From the NCBI RefSeq assembly GCF_003711105.1, contig NZ_CP023865.1:6679001-6743000 (forward strand): 64,000 bases of DNA, written 5' to 3'. The notes beneath the pieces were generated by a model. It was not told the DNA's origin. It made no database searches and worked only from the letters and a program-made list of their open reading frames with translations. The translations under genes were made by a program, and so were the position numbers. Origin of the DNA: Actinoplanes teichomyceticus ATCC 31121 (GTDB lineage Bacteria; Actinomycetota; Actinomycetes; Mycobacteriales; Micromonosporaceae). Positions 28,575-37,272 of this stretch are shown in pieces. Each line of letters opens with the position of its first letter. The first letter of the stretch is position 1.

Positions 28575-29748
28575 CGCGTCCTCCGGTCGTGGAGTCCAGC
28601 GCCGTGCGGAAGTCGCCGTCGGCGCCCCAGGTGACGCCGCGGACCGGGTGGCCGGCGAGACCGCGCACGGCCAGCGAGGCGGCCACGGCGCCGAACCAGG
28701 TGAAGTGGACCGCCTTGATCGACCAGCGCACGAGCCCGCGGGCGGGTCCCCGGCGGCCGTCCCACGGGGCCAGCGGCCACAGCCCGTAGAACAGGTACTG
28801 CTGGAAGTAGCGCCGGGCGGTCCGGGACGGGTAGTCGGCCATCGACACCACGTGGCTGTACATCGAGCGGCGCAGCCGGACCAGCGTGTCCGAGGCGCGC
28901 CCGATGCGGCAGAAGCCGCAGCGGGCCTCGGGCACCACCTCGAAGTCGGCCGCCGCGCCGTCCGGCGCCCGGGTGAGCAGCTCGAAGACCACGAACCCGT
29001 CGTCGGTGAGCCGGCGCGGCGAGATGCCCCCGGCCACGACGTCGGCGGCCACCAGCATGCAGCCGGCTGCCGGGTAGGCGTACGGCGGCATGGTGTGCTC
29101 GGAGACGGTGTCCATCATCCGGGCCGACGGGGTGGTGCTGATCTGCGCGGTCTCGCAGGCGCCCACCGCGCCGGTGCCGCCCCGTTCGAGGAAGCGGGTG
29201 ACGAGCCGCTGCAGGCAGTCCGGGGCCAGCTCGACGTCGTCGTCGACCCACAGCCAGCCGGTGTAGCGCAGCGCCGCGGTGACGCGCAGCACCGCGTTGG
29301 TGGTGAGCAGTTTGCCCCGCCCGGCCAGCGCCGCGCCCACCACGACCAGCCCGGCGGGCACCCGCAGGTGGCCCAGTACAGCCGTGACCCGTTCGATCGC
29401 CGCGGCGTCCCCGCCGTCGGCCTGGATGCCGATCCACACCGTGACCGGCAGCCCGGGGTGCGCTTCGCGGACCGGGACCAGCCGGTCGAGCACGTGCTGC
29501 ACGGCCTGCACCTGCTCGGGCACGCCGCAGCGGGCCACGTAGGTGGGCAGCAGGACGCCCAGGCCGCCCCGCGGCAGCGCGTCCAGATGCGCCTCCGGTG
29601 GCGAGTCCGGCGCGATCGTGGTCACCGTGGCGCCGTGCACCACGGTGACCGTCGCGGGCGCCGGGTGGGCCGCGGTGTAGCCGCGGGCCACCAGGCGCTG
29701 CACCGCGGTACGCCGGTGCCGGCGGCCGGCGTCGACCTCAGAAGTCAC
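28561..29748 (-). CDS. GT-A glycosyltransferase (paralogue of the adjacent gene)
   Basis: A 395-residue enzyme with GVLLPTYVARCG, the metal-binding WLWVDDDVELAP, LTDDGFVVFELL and a C-terminal YFQQYLFYGLWPLAPW segment aligned with the paralogue at 27396-28574. An N-terminal arm with HRRTAVQRLVARGY matches the paralogue's arm HLRRWISRGYQ. The start is a GTG at 29748 inside the radical SAM gene's 3' end (11-base overlap). In a phosphoglycolipid pathway it would add one of the sugars to the lipid-linked intermediate. Confidence 0.82.
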   Translation of the reverse strand: MTSEVDAGRRHRRTAVQRLVARGYTAAHPAPATVTVVHGATVTTIAPDSPPEAHLDALPRGGLGVLLPTYVARCGVPEQVQAVQHVLDRLVPVREAHPGLPVTVWIGIQADGGDAAAIERVTAVLGHLRVPAGLVVVGAALAGRGKLLTTNAVLRVTAALRYTGWLWVDDDVELAPDCLQRLVTRFLERGGTGAVGACETAQISTTPSARMMDTVSEHTMPPYAYPAAGCMLVAADVVAGGISPRRLTDDGFVVFELLTRAPDGAAADFEVVPEARCGFCRIGRASDTLVRLRRSMYSHVVSMADYPSRTARRYFQQYLFYGLWPLAPWDGRRGPARGLVRWSIKAVHFTWFGAVAASLAVRGLAGHPVRGVTWGADGDFRTALDSTTGGRDDAA

Positions 29749-31255
29749 GGTCGGTGTTGTTGTTGGACTTGGCGAGGCTGATCACGCCGGAGGCGGTGTT
29801 GCGCCACTGCCCGGTCGTGACCGCGTGGCCGAGCAGCGGCTTGGCCATCTGCCAGCGCAGGAAGAACGACCGGTACGCGTACCGCGCCCGCGCCTCCGCG
29901 TCCGGGACCAGGTGGTTGAGGCGCTCGGAGAACTCGCCGCGGACGAACCGGTCCCAGTAGTCGGCCGGGATGGCGCCGGCCTCCACGCACTCGGTGTGCA
30001 GCGGCGTGCCGGGCAGCGGGGTGGCCGTGTAGAAGCTGGCGTAGTCCAGCGGCAGCCGGCAGGCGAGGTCCACGGTGGCCTGCAACTGCTGGCGGGTCTC
30101 CCCGAGCCATCCGACGATGAAGTAGCCGAACCCCTTGATCCCGGCCTCGAAGGCGGAGGTGACCGCCTTCTCGATCTTCCCGACGTTGCTCTCCTTGTTC
30201 ATCCGCTGCAGGATCTCGCTGTCGCCGTGCTCGATCCCGAAGCGCAGCCGCTTGCACCCGGCGCCGGCCATCGCGTTCAGCAGTTTGTCCGGGACCAGGT
30301 CGACCCGGGTCGGCGCCTCCCAGCGGACCTTGAGCCCGGTCGACCGGATCAGCTCGCAGATCTCGTAGACCCGGCCGCGGTGCAGGGTGAACACGTCGTC
30401 GTAGAACATGATCTCGCGGGTGCCGTAGCGGTCGCGCAGGAGCGTCATCTCCCCCACCACGTCCTCCGGGCTGCGGTACATCGACTTCTTGTCCACCGCC
30501 TGCTTGAAGCAGAAGCTGCACTTGAACGGGCAGCCCCGGCTGGAGATCATGGTGGCGAACGGGCGGGGCGCCATGATCGAGTAGTAGCGGTCCATCGGCA
30601 GGCCCTCGCGTTCCGGCCAGCCGACGTCCTCCAGGTTCACCATCGGGGCCGCGCCGCCGTCGAAGGTGCGGGAGACCAGCCCGCGGATGCCGTCCGGGTC
30701 CTCGCCCTGCTCCAGCGCCTCGGCGAGATCGACCATGATGGTGATGCCCTCGCCGACCCCGACGTAGTCGATGGAGTCGTGGTAGAGGTTCTCCGCGGCG
30801 TACACCTCGGTGTGCGGGCCGCCGAGGATCACCTTGGCGCCGGTGCTCTTGGCCGCCGCGGCCGCCTCCAGCGCGCCGGGCAGGCCGGGGGTCGTGGTGC
30901 TCACGCCGACCAGGTCCGGCTGGAAGTCGGCGAGCAGCTTGCGCAGCCCCTCACCGTCCAGGCCCAGGGCCGGGGTGTCCACCTGGATGACGTTGTGGAA
31001 GCCGGCGCTCTTGAGCGCGGTGTGGATGTAGCCGAGCCCCAGGTGCGGCAGCACGCCCGCCCGGCGCTGGATCTGGCTGATCTGCCGGGTGTTCAGGCAG
31101 AGATCGTGGTGGCGGACCAGCGCGATGCGCAGATTGCGCTTACGCCAGCGGGGCGTTCGGGCGCGATCCGGGCCGGCCGCAGTCGCACCCGTACCCGTGC
31201 CGCAGGAGGCGCCGGTCGCCTTCGGGTTGTTCAGGACCACGAGTTGTTTGGGCAT
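29738..31255 (-). CDS. moeK5: Cobalamin-binding radical SAM methyltransferase (MoeK5-like)
   Basis: A 505-residue enzyme with an N-terminal B12-binding Rossmann domain (about residues 40-190) containing VGVSTTTPG and VILGGPHTEVYA. The radical SAM core has the cluster-binding CPFKCSFC (Cys242, Cys246, Cys249), followed by EIMFYDDVFT and the glycine-rich FGIEHGD. Class B radical SAM enzymes of this layout methylate unactivated carbons; MoeK5 does this at C4 of the galacturonic acid unit of moenomycin. The first 40 residues are an unusual Gly/Thr/Ala-rich extension. The ATG at 31255 lies 10 bases after the upstream stop; a GTG at 31285 is an alternative. Confidence 0.9.
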   Translation of the reverse strand: MPKQLVVLNNPKATGASCGTGTGATAAGPDRARTPRWRKRNLRIALVRHHDLCLNTRQISQIQRRAGVLPHLGLGYIHTALKSAGFHNVIQVDTPALGLDGEGLRKLLADFQPDLVGVSTTTPGLPGALEAAAAAKSTGAKVILGGPHTEVYAAENLYHDSIDYVGVGEGITIMVDLAEALEQGEDPDGIRGLVSRTFDGGAAPMVNLEDVGWPEREGLPMDRYYSIMAPRPFATMISSRGCPFKCSFCFKQAVDKKSMYRSPEDVVGEMTLLRDRYGTREIMFYDDVFTLHRGRVYEICELIRSTGLKVRWEAPTRVDLVPDKLLNAMAGAGCKRLRFGIEHGDSEILQRMNKESNVGKIEKAVTSAFEAGIKGFGYFIVGWLGETRQQLQATVDLACRLPLDYASFYTATPLPGTPLHTECVEAGAIPADYWDRFVRGEFSERLNHLVPDAEARARYAYRSFFLRWQMAKPLLGHAVTTGQWRNTASGVISLAKSNNNTDRDF

Positions 31256-31265
31256 GCCAATCCGA

Positions 31266-32093
31266 TCAGGTGAGGGAGAGAGCACGGCGCTGGAGCTGGC
31301 CGGCCGAGCAGAGACGGTCGAGCGCCGCCCGCCAGTCCGGGGTTTCGAGTGCGCCGGCGAAGATCACGTAGTCGGCGCCGGCTTGCAGATAGGCGTCCAC
31401 CTGCTCCGGGGTACGGACGCCACCGCTGGCGAACAGCAGCTGCTCCGGCGCCAGCACCTCGCGGAAGAGCTCACAGGTCCGGGTGGTCACCTGCTCGTTG
31501 CGCGAGTAGAGGTACACCATGTCGAAGCCGAACTGCCGGGCACGTTGCGCGTACGCCAGCACCGACTGCTCGTCCTGGGCGACCGGCCGGGTGCCCATCC
31601 GGGCGTACGACCGGTCGTCCCGGCCGAAGGTGAGCGCCGCGGACAGCAGCGGCTGCGGCGCCGGTGGCACGCCGTTGCCCAGCGCGTACGTCTCCAGCAG
31701 GCTCTTCCACACGTAGTAGGGGTCGTCGGAGCCGAGCAGCGCGGGCAGCATCATGCTCTCCGCCTCCGGCACCACCGGGAAGCCGCGCCCGGGGATCGGC
31801 GGGAAGTGCAGGATCGTCGGGATGTCGGTCGCCGCGCGCACCGCGTTGAGGTACGCCGGCATGTGCGTCTCGAAGTCCTCGTAGTCGGTGCTGGCCAGCA
31901 GCAGGGCGGGCATCCCGGCCGCGGTGACCGCGCGGGCCTTCTGCACGGCCTCGGCGACCTCGACCTTGAACGGGTCGACGACGTGGATGACGTGCCCGCG
32001 GTGTGCCCGCAGGTGCGCCAGCACATCGCGCCGTTTTGCGCCGGGGCCGTCGTGCTCAGCGGTTGCTTCCATGCTCGCCTCTCCGGTGGTCAT
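31266..32093 (-). CDS. moeO5: GGGP-synthase/PcrB-fold prenyltransferase (MoeO5-like)
   Basis: A 275-residue TIM-barrel prenyltransferase. HVVDPFKVE (phosphate and metal region), ALLGSDDPYYVWKSLLE (equivalent to the LLNSRNPYY block of archaeal GGGP synthases), and ASGGVRTPEQVDAYLQAGAD then VIFAGALE (C-terminal phosphate site) mark the family. Archaeal and PcrB enzymes prenylate glycerol-1-phosphate; MoeO5 prenylates 3-phosphoglycerate as the first committed step of moenomycin synthesis, the likelier role here. ATG at 32093 overlaps the upstream stop; an ATG at 32072 has the better Shine-Dalgarno (GGAGAGG) and would give 268 residues. Confidence 0.88.
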   Translation of the reverse strand: MTTGEASMEATAEHDGPGAKRRDVLAHLRAHRGHVIHVVDPFKVEVAEAVQKARAVTAAGMPALLLASTDYEDFETHMPAYLNAVRAATDIPTILHFPPIPGRGFPVVPEAESMMLPALLGSDDPYYVWKSLLETYALGNGVPPAPQPLLSAALTFGRDDRSYARMGTRPVAQDEQSVLAYAQRARQFGFDMVYLYSRNEQVTTRTCELFREVLAPEQLLFASGGVRTPEQVDAYLQAGADYVIFAGALETPDWRAALDRLCSAGQLQRRALSLT

Positions 32094-33130
32094 GCGCCGG
32101 TCCTGGTGGCGGCGGTCCGCAGCGCCTGCAGGACGGTCGCCGTGGTGTGCAGCCCGAAGGTGTCGCGGGCGATGGTCCCGAGGCAGGCCCGCCCGACCCC
32201 GTCGAACGTCCAGTCCTCGTAGCTGTCCGGGTCGGTCTCCCAGGGCAGCACCATGCGCAGCCGCGCCGACGGCGTCCAGGAGCCGTCCGGGCGCTGGTGC
32301 CGGGTCAGCCATCCGGCCGCGGCCCGGATCTGCGCGTCGCCGAAGCCCGGCTCGCCCTGGGCGACGGCGCGCAGGGCCAGCGCGGTGGCGAACGGCGACC
32401 CCTCGGGATGCAGGTGGGTGGTGACCGCGCCGTCGGCGCCGATCCGGCCGGCCGCCCACCGGGCCGCGGCGGCCCGGGCCGGCTCGGTGCCCGGCACCGT
32501 GGCCAGCGACTCGACCGCGAGGGCGGTGCTCAGCTCCGGGTCGATCCACCAGTACGCCGGCCACTCGCCGGTCGGCCGCTGGGCGCGCAGCAGCCCGTTC
32601 ACCACGTGCTCGCGGCGCGGCAGACCGGCCAGCCCGGCGACCGCGGCGGTCACGCACACGTGCCCGCCGCACCAGCCGTCCCAGGACGGCACGACCGGGT
32701 AGCGGTCGAACGCCGCCTTCGCCAGGTCCGGGACGTACGTCGAGACCAGCCCGTCGTCGTGCACGTGCCGGGCGAGGAACTCCCATCCCGGCCGTGCCCA
32801 CGGCTCGCCGGACCGGCCGAGCAGCTCGGCCAGGCGCAGCACCCATCCGGTGCTGTCGGCGTCCTCCGGGGCCACCTCGCTGTAGTTCCACCCGCCGTTG
32901 TCGTGCTGCTCCGGGACGAGCAGGTCCATCGCCGCGCGCCCGGCGCGCCCGGCCGCCTCGTGCGGCAGCTGGACCAGGACACCGGCCACGTACGCGGTGA
33001 TCCAGTCGTCGCTCGGCCCGAGCAGGTCGTAGTCCACCCAGCGCCCGTCCGCCTCCCGGCGGTCGAGCAGGAAGTCGACGCCGCGCCGGACGGCGCTCGC
33101 CTCGTCCACATGGACCATGGCCTCGGTCAC
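32090..33130 (-). CDS. Squalene-cyclase/prenyltransferase alpha-barrel protein, possible lipid-tailoring cyclase
   Basis: A 346-residue protein built of repeated alpha-helical segments of the squalene-hopene-cyclase/protein-prenyltransferase superfamily. Repeat turns such as DNGGWNYSE, TGEWPAYWW and PDGSWTPSA are QW-like. At residues 90-93 it has DADS within EDADSTGWVLRL, the position and context of the class II cyclase DxDD acid motif but with the last Asp replaced by Ser. At half the size of a hopene cyclase it represents a single barrel. The GTG at 33130 has AGGAG six bases upstream and overlaps the glycosyltransferase stop (GTGA). I know of no counterpart in the prototype moenomycin cluster. 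Confidence 0.75.
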   Translation of the reverse strand: MTEAMVHVDEASAVRRGVDFLLDRREADGRWVDYDLLGPSDDWITAYVAGVLVQLPHEAAGRAGRAAMDLLVPEQHDNGGWNYSEVAPEDADSTGWVLRLAELLGRSGEPWARPGWEFLARHVHDDGLVSTYVPDLAKAAFDRYPVVPSWDGWCGGHVCVTAAVAGLAGLPRREHVVNGLLRAQRPTGEWPAYWWIDPELSTALAVESLATVPGTEPARAAAARWAAGRIGADGAVTTHLHPEGSPFATALALRAVAQGEPGFGDAQIRAAAGWLTRHQRPDGSWTPSARLRMVLPWETDPDSYEDWTFDGVGRACLGTIARDTFGLHTTATVLQALRTAATRTGA

Positions 33131-34377
33131 GGTTGGCTCCTCTCCGGTTCGCCGGCGCTCGCGGTGACCGATCGCCGGTCCAGCAGCTGCCGCAGTGCGT
33201 TCTCGATGCGCCCGGCTGCGGCCCGCTGGTCCAGCACGGTCGTGGCGAAGGTCTGACAGGCTCGTTTCCCGGCGGCGATCCGGGAGCGGTCGCCGAGCCA
33301 CTCGTCCAGGTCGGTGAGCAGTTCGTCGGCGGTGTTGCGGCAGCGGCCCAGCCCGTGCTCGTGGATCAGCCCGCCGACCCAGTCCTCCATGGGCAGGCCC
33401 GATCGGAGCATCAGCACCGGGATGCCGAAGTGCGCCGCCTCCAGCGTGGTGTTGGGACCGGCCTTCGAGATCAGGAAGGCGTGCTCGGCGGTCGCCGCCC
33501 CGTCGATGTACGCGAAGTACTCCTGCTGGGTCAGCCTGGTGTGGAAGCGCCACCGGCTCGGGTCGATCTCCCCGGTGACCCGGGCGATCAGCGCGGGGTC
33601 GTTGTAGCCGACGAAGACCACGTCGGTGTCCGGGTGCCTGGCGGCCAGGTGGCGCAGGATCCGGACGTAGTCGTCACCGCCGCGGTTGCTGAACACGATG
33701 ATCCGGGGGCGGGGCGAGCCGTCCGGCTGGTCCGGCCAGCCCGGCCGGTGCGCCGAGTCCGCCTCGGCGCTGACGAACGATCCGAGGTCGTGCCGGGCCA
33801 CCAGCGGTCCGACCACGTGCACGGTGTCCGGGTCGGTTCCGGCCAGCGCGCACAGCCGCTGCTTGGCCCAGTCGAACGGGACCAGCACGGCGTCGAGGTC
33901 GGCGCTGCGGTGGATCGGCAGCTCCAGCAGGCCCGGATTGGTCACGTAGCTGACCACCGGGGTGTCCGGCGCCCGGCCGAGCAACGCGGCCCGGCAGAGA
34001 CGCGCGACGAAGCCCTTCGTACCGATGACCAGATCCGGCCGGGCCTGCTCCAGGGCGGCCCGCAAGCCGGCCACCCGCGGCTGGACCGCGCTGCCGGGAT
34101 CGGTCTCGAACCCCCGGGGGTGGGCCCGCTCGATCTCCGCCATCAGGGCGAGGTACCGCCCGGTGCGGGTCGCGGCGTCCGGCGAGCCGGCGGTGATCTC
34201 GGCGATCCGGGCGCCGTACTCGCCGATCCAGGGCAGCGTCGCCTCGGCCTCCCAGACCTCGACCTCGTGACCGGGCAGCCGGTCGCGCAGCACTCCGGCG
34301 AGCCGCGTCGCGGCCAGGAAGTTGCCGAACTGGCCCCAGGTGCGCGGCGACACGACGACGATCCGCGGATCGCTCAT
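33127..34377 (-). CDS. GT-B glycosyltransferase, MurG/GT28-like
   Basis: A 416-residue retaining-fold (GT-B) transferase. The N-terminal domain opens with a Gly-rich loop region VVSPRTWGQFGNFLAAT and contains VIGTKGFVARLCR. The C-terminal nucleotide-sugar domain has IVFSNRGGDDYVR, FLISKAGPNTTLEAAHFGIPVLML (resembling the MurG donor-site block) and a Glu/Asp-rich finish. MurG-like enzymes use UDP-GlcNAc; moenomycin pathways need GlcNAc-type transfers onto the lipid-phosphoglycerate-uronate, so this gene is a candidate for that step. It is coupled to the amidotransferase upstream by ATGA. Confidence 0.85.
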   Translation of the reverse strand: MSDPRIVVVSPRTWGQFGNFLAATRLAGVLRDRLPGHEVEVWEAEATLPWIGEYGARIAEITAGSPDAATRTGRYLALMAEIERAHPRGFETDPGSAVQPRVAGLRAALEQARPDLVIGTKGFVARLCRAALLGRAPDTPVVSYVTNPGLLELPIHRSADLDAVLVPFDWAKQRLCALAGTDPDTVHVVGPLVARHDLGSFVSAEADSAHRPGWPDQPDGSPRPRIIVFSNRGGDDYVRILRHLAARHPDTDVVFVGYNDPALIARVTGEIDPSRWRFHTRLTQQEYFAYIDGAATAEHAFLISKAGPNTTLEAAHFGIPVLMLRSGLPMEDWVGGLIHEHGLGRCRNTADELLTDLDEWLGDRSRIAAGKRACQTFATTVLDQRAAAGRIENALRQLLDRRSVTASAGEPERSQP

Positions 34378-36302
34378 GAGAGTCCCTCCGTGACGGTGAC
34401 ATGCATGCCGTGCCGGCTGCCGGTCGCCGGCCGTGGCGTGGCGTCCTGCCAGATCTGGAAGCAGAGCAGCGCCCACAACTTGCGCGCGTGGTCGGCGTGG
34501 CCGGCGAGGTGCTCGCTGACCAGCCGCTGGACCGCCGCCGGGCGGAACAGCCCGTGCCGGTCGAGCCGCGGCCGGCTGAGCGTGTCGAGCAGCATCGGGC
34601 GCAGCTCGTTGATCAGCAGGCTGCCGATCGGCGCCCGGAAACCGGTCTTGACCCCGTACGCCGTCGCGGCCGGCAGCATCCCGGCGGCGACCCGGCGCAG
34701 CAGGTGCTTGCCGGTGAACCGGCGCAGTTTGCGATCGACCGGGAGGCTGGCGCAGAACTGGACGACGGCCTCGTCCAGAAACGGCGAACGCGCTTCGATG
34801 GAGGCCAGCATCGAGGCCCGGTCCACCTTGGTGAGGATCACGTCGCCGAGGAAGTGCGTGATGATGCCGAGCTGGCTGCGCTCCAGCGAGCCGAGGCCGG
34901 GGTGCGCCGCCACCGCCGCGTCGACCCGGGCGAACGGCCGGGCCTCCCCCGCGACGGCCAGGATCCCGGCCACCTGTGCGGGCTGGAACGGCGCCCCGGC
35001 CAGCAGGAACCGCCGCTGCGGGGGGCAGCCCAGGGCGTGGCCGAGCCGCCGGGCCACGGTCGTCGCCGGCAGGTTGCCGTGCCGTACGGGCAGGCGTTGC
35101 AGCACGGCGGTGAGCCGGGCGAGCGCCGGCCGGGGCACGGCGCCGAGCCAGCCCAGCAGCCGTTCCGCCTGGAAGTAGCGGTAGCCGAGCAGCATCTCGT
35201 CGGCGCCGTCACCGGTCAGCACACCGCGTACGTGGCGCCCCGCCATCCGGCAGACCAGCATGGTGGGCAGCAGCGAGGAGTCGGCCAGCGGCTCGTCGAC
35301 GCGTGCGTACCCGGCGTGCAGGCCCTCGACCAGGTCGTCCGGGCTCAGCCGCCAGTGGTGGTGCTCGGTGCCCAGGTGCCGGGCCACGGCCGCGGCCGCG
35401 TCGGTCTCGTCGAACGCCGGATCGGTGAAGCCGACCGAGAACGTGGCCGGCGCCCGGCCGGTCTCCTGTTTGGCCAGCGCGGCCACGACGGCCGAGTCGA
35501 GCCCCCCGCTGAGCAGCACGCCCAGCGGGGACCGGGTCCCGTGGACGCGCTGGGCGACCGCCGCGCGCAGGACCCGCTCAAGATCGCGCTGCACCACCGG
35601 GACCGGCCGCCGGTCGCGCTCGGCGGGCAGTTCCGGCCGCCAGTGCACGACGGTGCGGGCCGTGCCGGCGTGCCACTCCAGATAGGCCCCGGGCGGGACC
35701 TTGCGGACGCCGGCGAGCACCGTGCCGGGCGCCGGGAAGGCCTGCAGCACCAGGTAGTCGGCGACCGCCCCGGGGTCCGCTTCGGACGGGCAGCGCGGAT
35801 GGCAGCGCAGCGCGCCGAGCTCGGAGGCGAAGATCAGGCCGGCGCCGTCGTGGAAGTAGTAGAGCGGTTTCTTGCCGAGCGGGTCGCGGGCCAGAACGGT
35901 CCGGCCGGTGCGCCGGTCGTGCATGGCGAAGGCGTACATCCCGCGGATCCGTCGCAACGCCTCGACGCCCTCGCGTTCCAGCAGCTCGGCGAGCACCTCG
36001 GTGTCGGAGCCGGTACGCAGCACGGCCCCGCCGGCGAGCAGCTCCCGGCGCAGCTCGGCGAAGTTGTAGATCTCCCCGTTGAAGACCAGCGCGACGTGGC
36101 CCGAGGCGGTGACCAGCGGTTGCCGGCCGCCGGCCGGATCGGTGAACGGCAGGGCGCAGTGGCCGAGCATCAGCTCGCCGTGCCGGCCGATCGCCGCGCC
36201 GTCGGGCCCCCGGTGCCGGAGCGCGGCCAGCATCCCCAGCGCGAGGTCCTGGCTCTCCCGCACGCCCAGCCCGGCGCGGCTGAATCCTGCGAAACCACAC
36301 AT
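34374..36302 (-). CDS. Second glutamine-dependent amidotransferase, asparagine-synthase type (MoeH5/MoeF5-like)
   Basis: A 642-residue AsnB-family enzyme, only distantly similar to the other one in the operon. Cys2 (MCGFAGF), RHRGPDG and NGEIYN (75-80) give an intact glutaminase. SGGLDSA (265-271) and the later TGDGADEMLLGY form the ATP-binding synthetase site. Moenomycin MoeF5 amidates the first uronate, and MoeH5 couples the second uronate to an amine; I cannot tell from sequence which role each copy has. The ATG at 36302 gives the obligatory N-terminal Cys after Met removal. Confidence 0.9.
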   Translation of the reverse strand: MCGFAGFSRAGLGVRESQDLALGMLAALRHRGPDGAAIGRHGELMLGHCALPFTDPAGGRQPLVTASGHVALVFNGEIYNFAELRRELLAGGAVLRTGSDTEVLAELLEREGVEALRRIRGMYAFAMHDRRTGRTVLARDPLGKKPLYYFHDGAGLIFASELGALRCHPRCPSEADPGAVADYLVLQAFPAPGTVLAGVRKVPPGAYLEWHAGTARTVVHWRPELPAERDRRPVPVVQRDLERVLRAAVAQRVHGTRSPLGVLLSGGLDSAVVAALAKQETGRAPATFSVGFTDPAFDETDAAAAVARHLGTEHHHWRLSPDDLVEGLHAGYARVDEPLADSSLLPTMLVCRMAGRHVRGVLTGDGADEMLLGYRYFQAERLLGWLGAVPRPALARLTAVLQRLPVRHGNLPATTVARRLGHALGCPPQRRFLLAGAPFQPAQVAGILAVAGEARPFARVDAAVAAHPGLGSLERSQLGIITHFLGDVILTKVDRASMLASIEARSPFLDEAVVQFCASLPVDRKLRRFTGKHLLRRVAAGMLPAATAYGVKTGFRAPIGSLLINELRPMLLDTLSRPRLDRHGLFRPAAVQRLVSEHLAGHADHARKLWALLCFQIWQDATPRPATGSRHGMHVTVTEGLS

Positions 36303-36324
36303 GACGAGTCCCCGGCCCGAGCGG

Positions 36325-37272
36325 TCAGGCCCCGACCGCGACCATCTGCGAGCGACGGTCCTCGATGCTGCGGCGCAGCCCCTCGGCGAGGTCGGTGGAC
36401 GCCCGGAAGCCGAGCACCTCGGCGGTGCGCGACACGTCGGCCAGGGTGACGCCGACGTCACCGGGCTGCCGGTCCCGGTGGACCACCACCGGCGACCGCT
36501 CGGCCAGCGCGGAGGCCTGGGCGATCAGCTCGGCGACCGAGACGTTGCGGCCGGTCCCGACGTTGAAGACGCCGCTGCCGACGCCGGTGTCCATGGCCCG
36601 GCCGATGGCGCGGACGACGTCGTCGACGAAGACGAAGTCCCGGCGCGCGCTGCCGTCCCCGTAGATGCTGATCTCGGTGCCGTTGAGGGCCGCGTCGATC
36701 AGCCGGGAGATCAGCATGTCCGGCCGCTGACCGGGCCCGTAGACGGTGAAGAAACGCAACGCGACCGCGGACAACCGGCTGCCCGGCCGCTGGGCGTAGG
36801 CCAGCGCGAGCTGCTCGGCGGCCAGCTTGGTCACGGCGTACGGCGAGGCCGGCGCGGGCGCCTGGCTCTCCGACATGCGCTCGTGCGCGCTGTCGCCGTA
36901 GACCGACGACGAGGAGGCGACCACGATCCGCGGCAGGCCGGTCGCCCGGCACGCTTCGAGCAGGCGCCGGGTGGCGAGCACGTTGCACTCGACGTAGCTG
37001 TCGAACTCCTGCCAGGACGGGCGTACCCCGGGGATGGCGGCCAGGTGGACGACCGCGGAGATCCCGTCGAGCAGCGGCTCCAGGTCGAGGGTCCGCAGGT
37101 CGCCGACGACGTGCCGGACCCGCGCGCCGGACGCCGCGCCCGCCGCGGCCGGACGCCGGTCGACGCCGACCACGTGCCGGCCGGAGGCGGCCAGGTGACG
37201 CATCAGATGGCTGCCGATGAAACCAGCGGATCCCGTCACCAGGACTCCCTCAGCGACCTGCGGAGTCAGCAT
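36325..37272 (-). CDS. UDP-sugar 4-epimerase (SDR family), first gene of the phosphoglycolipid operon
   Basis: A 315-residue extended SDR enzyme. The Rossmann motif is TGSAGFIG (residues 13-20); the active-site Tyr145/Lys149 are in SPYAVTK, preceded by SSSSVYG. FFTVYGPGQRPDM is typical of UDP-glucose/UDP-glucuronate 4-epimerases. In moenomycin clusters MoeE5 supplies UDP-galacturonate, and this gene is the natural candidate. The ATG at 37272 has an AAGGGGAA box. It leads the minus-strand operon, and its promoter must lie in the 577-base gap shared with the divergent exporter genes. Confidence 0.9.
   Translation of the reverse strand: MLTPQVAEGVLVTGSAGFIGSHLMRHLAASGRHVVGVDRRPAAAGAASGARVRHVVGDLRTLDLEPLLDGISAVVHLAAIPGVRPSWQEFDSYVECNVLATRRLLEACRATGLPRIVVASSSSVYGDSAHERMSESQAPAPASPYAVTKLAAEQLALAYAQRPGSRLSAVALRFFTVYGPGQRPDMLISRLIDAALNGTEISIYGDGSARRDFVFVDDVVRAIGRAMDTGVGSGVFNVGTGRNVSVAELIAQASALAERSPVVVHRDRQPGDVGVTLADVSRTAEVLGFRASTDLAEGLRRSIEDRRSQMVAVGA

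Noticed and set aside
31266..32093. Archaeal-type ether-lipid (GGGP) synthesis
   Set aside because: The fold matches GGGP synthase, but the surrounding radical SAM, carbamoyltransferase, amidotransferase and glycosyltransferase genes point to a MoeO5 role instead; no DGGGP synthase or digeranylgeranyl reductase is present.
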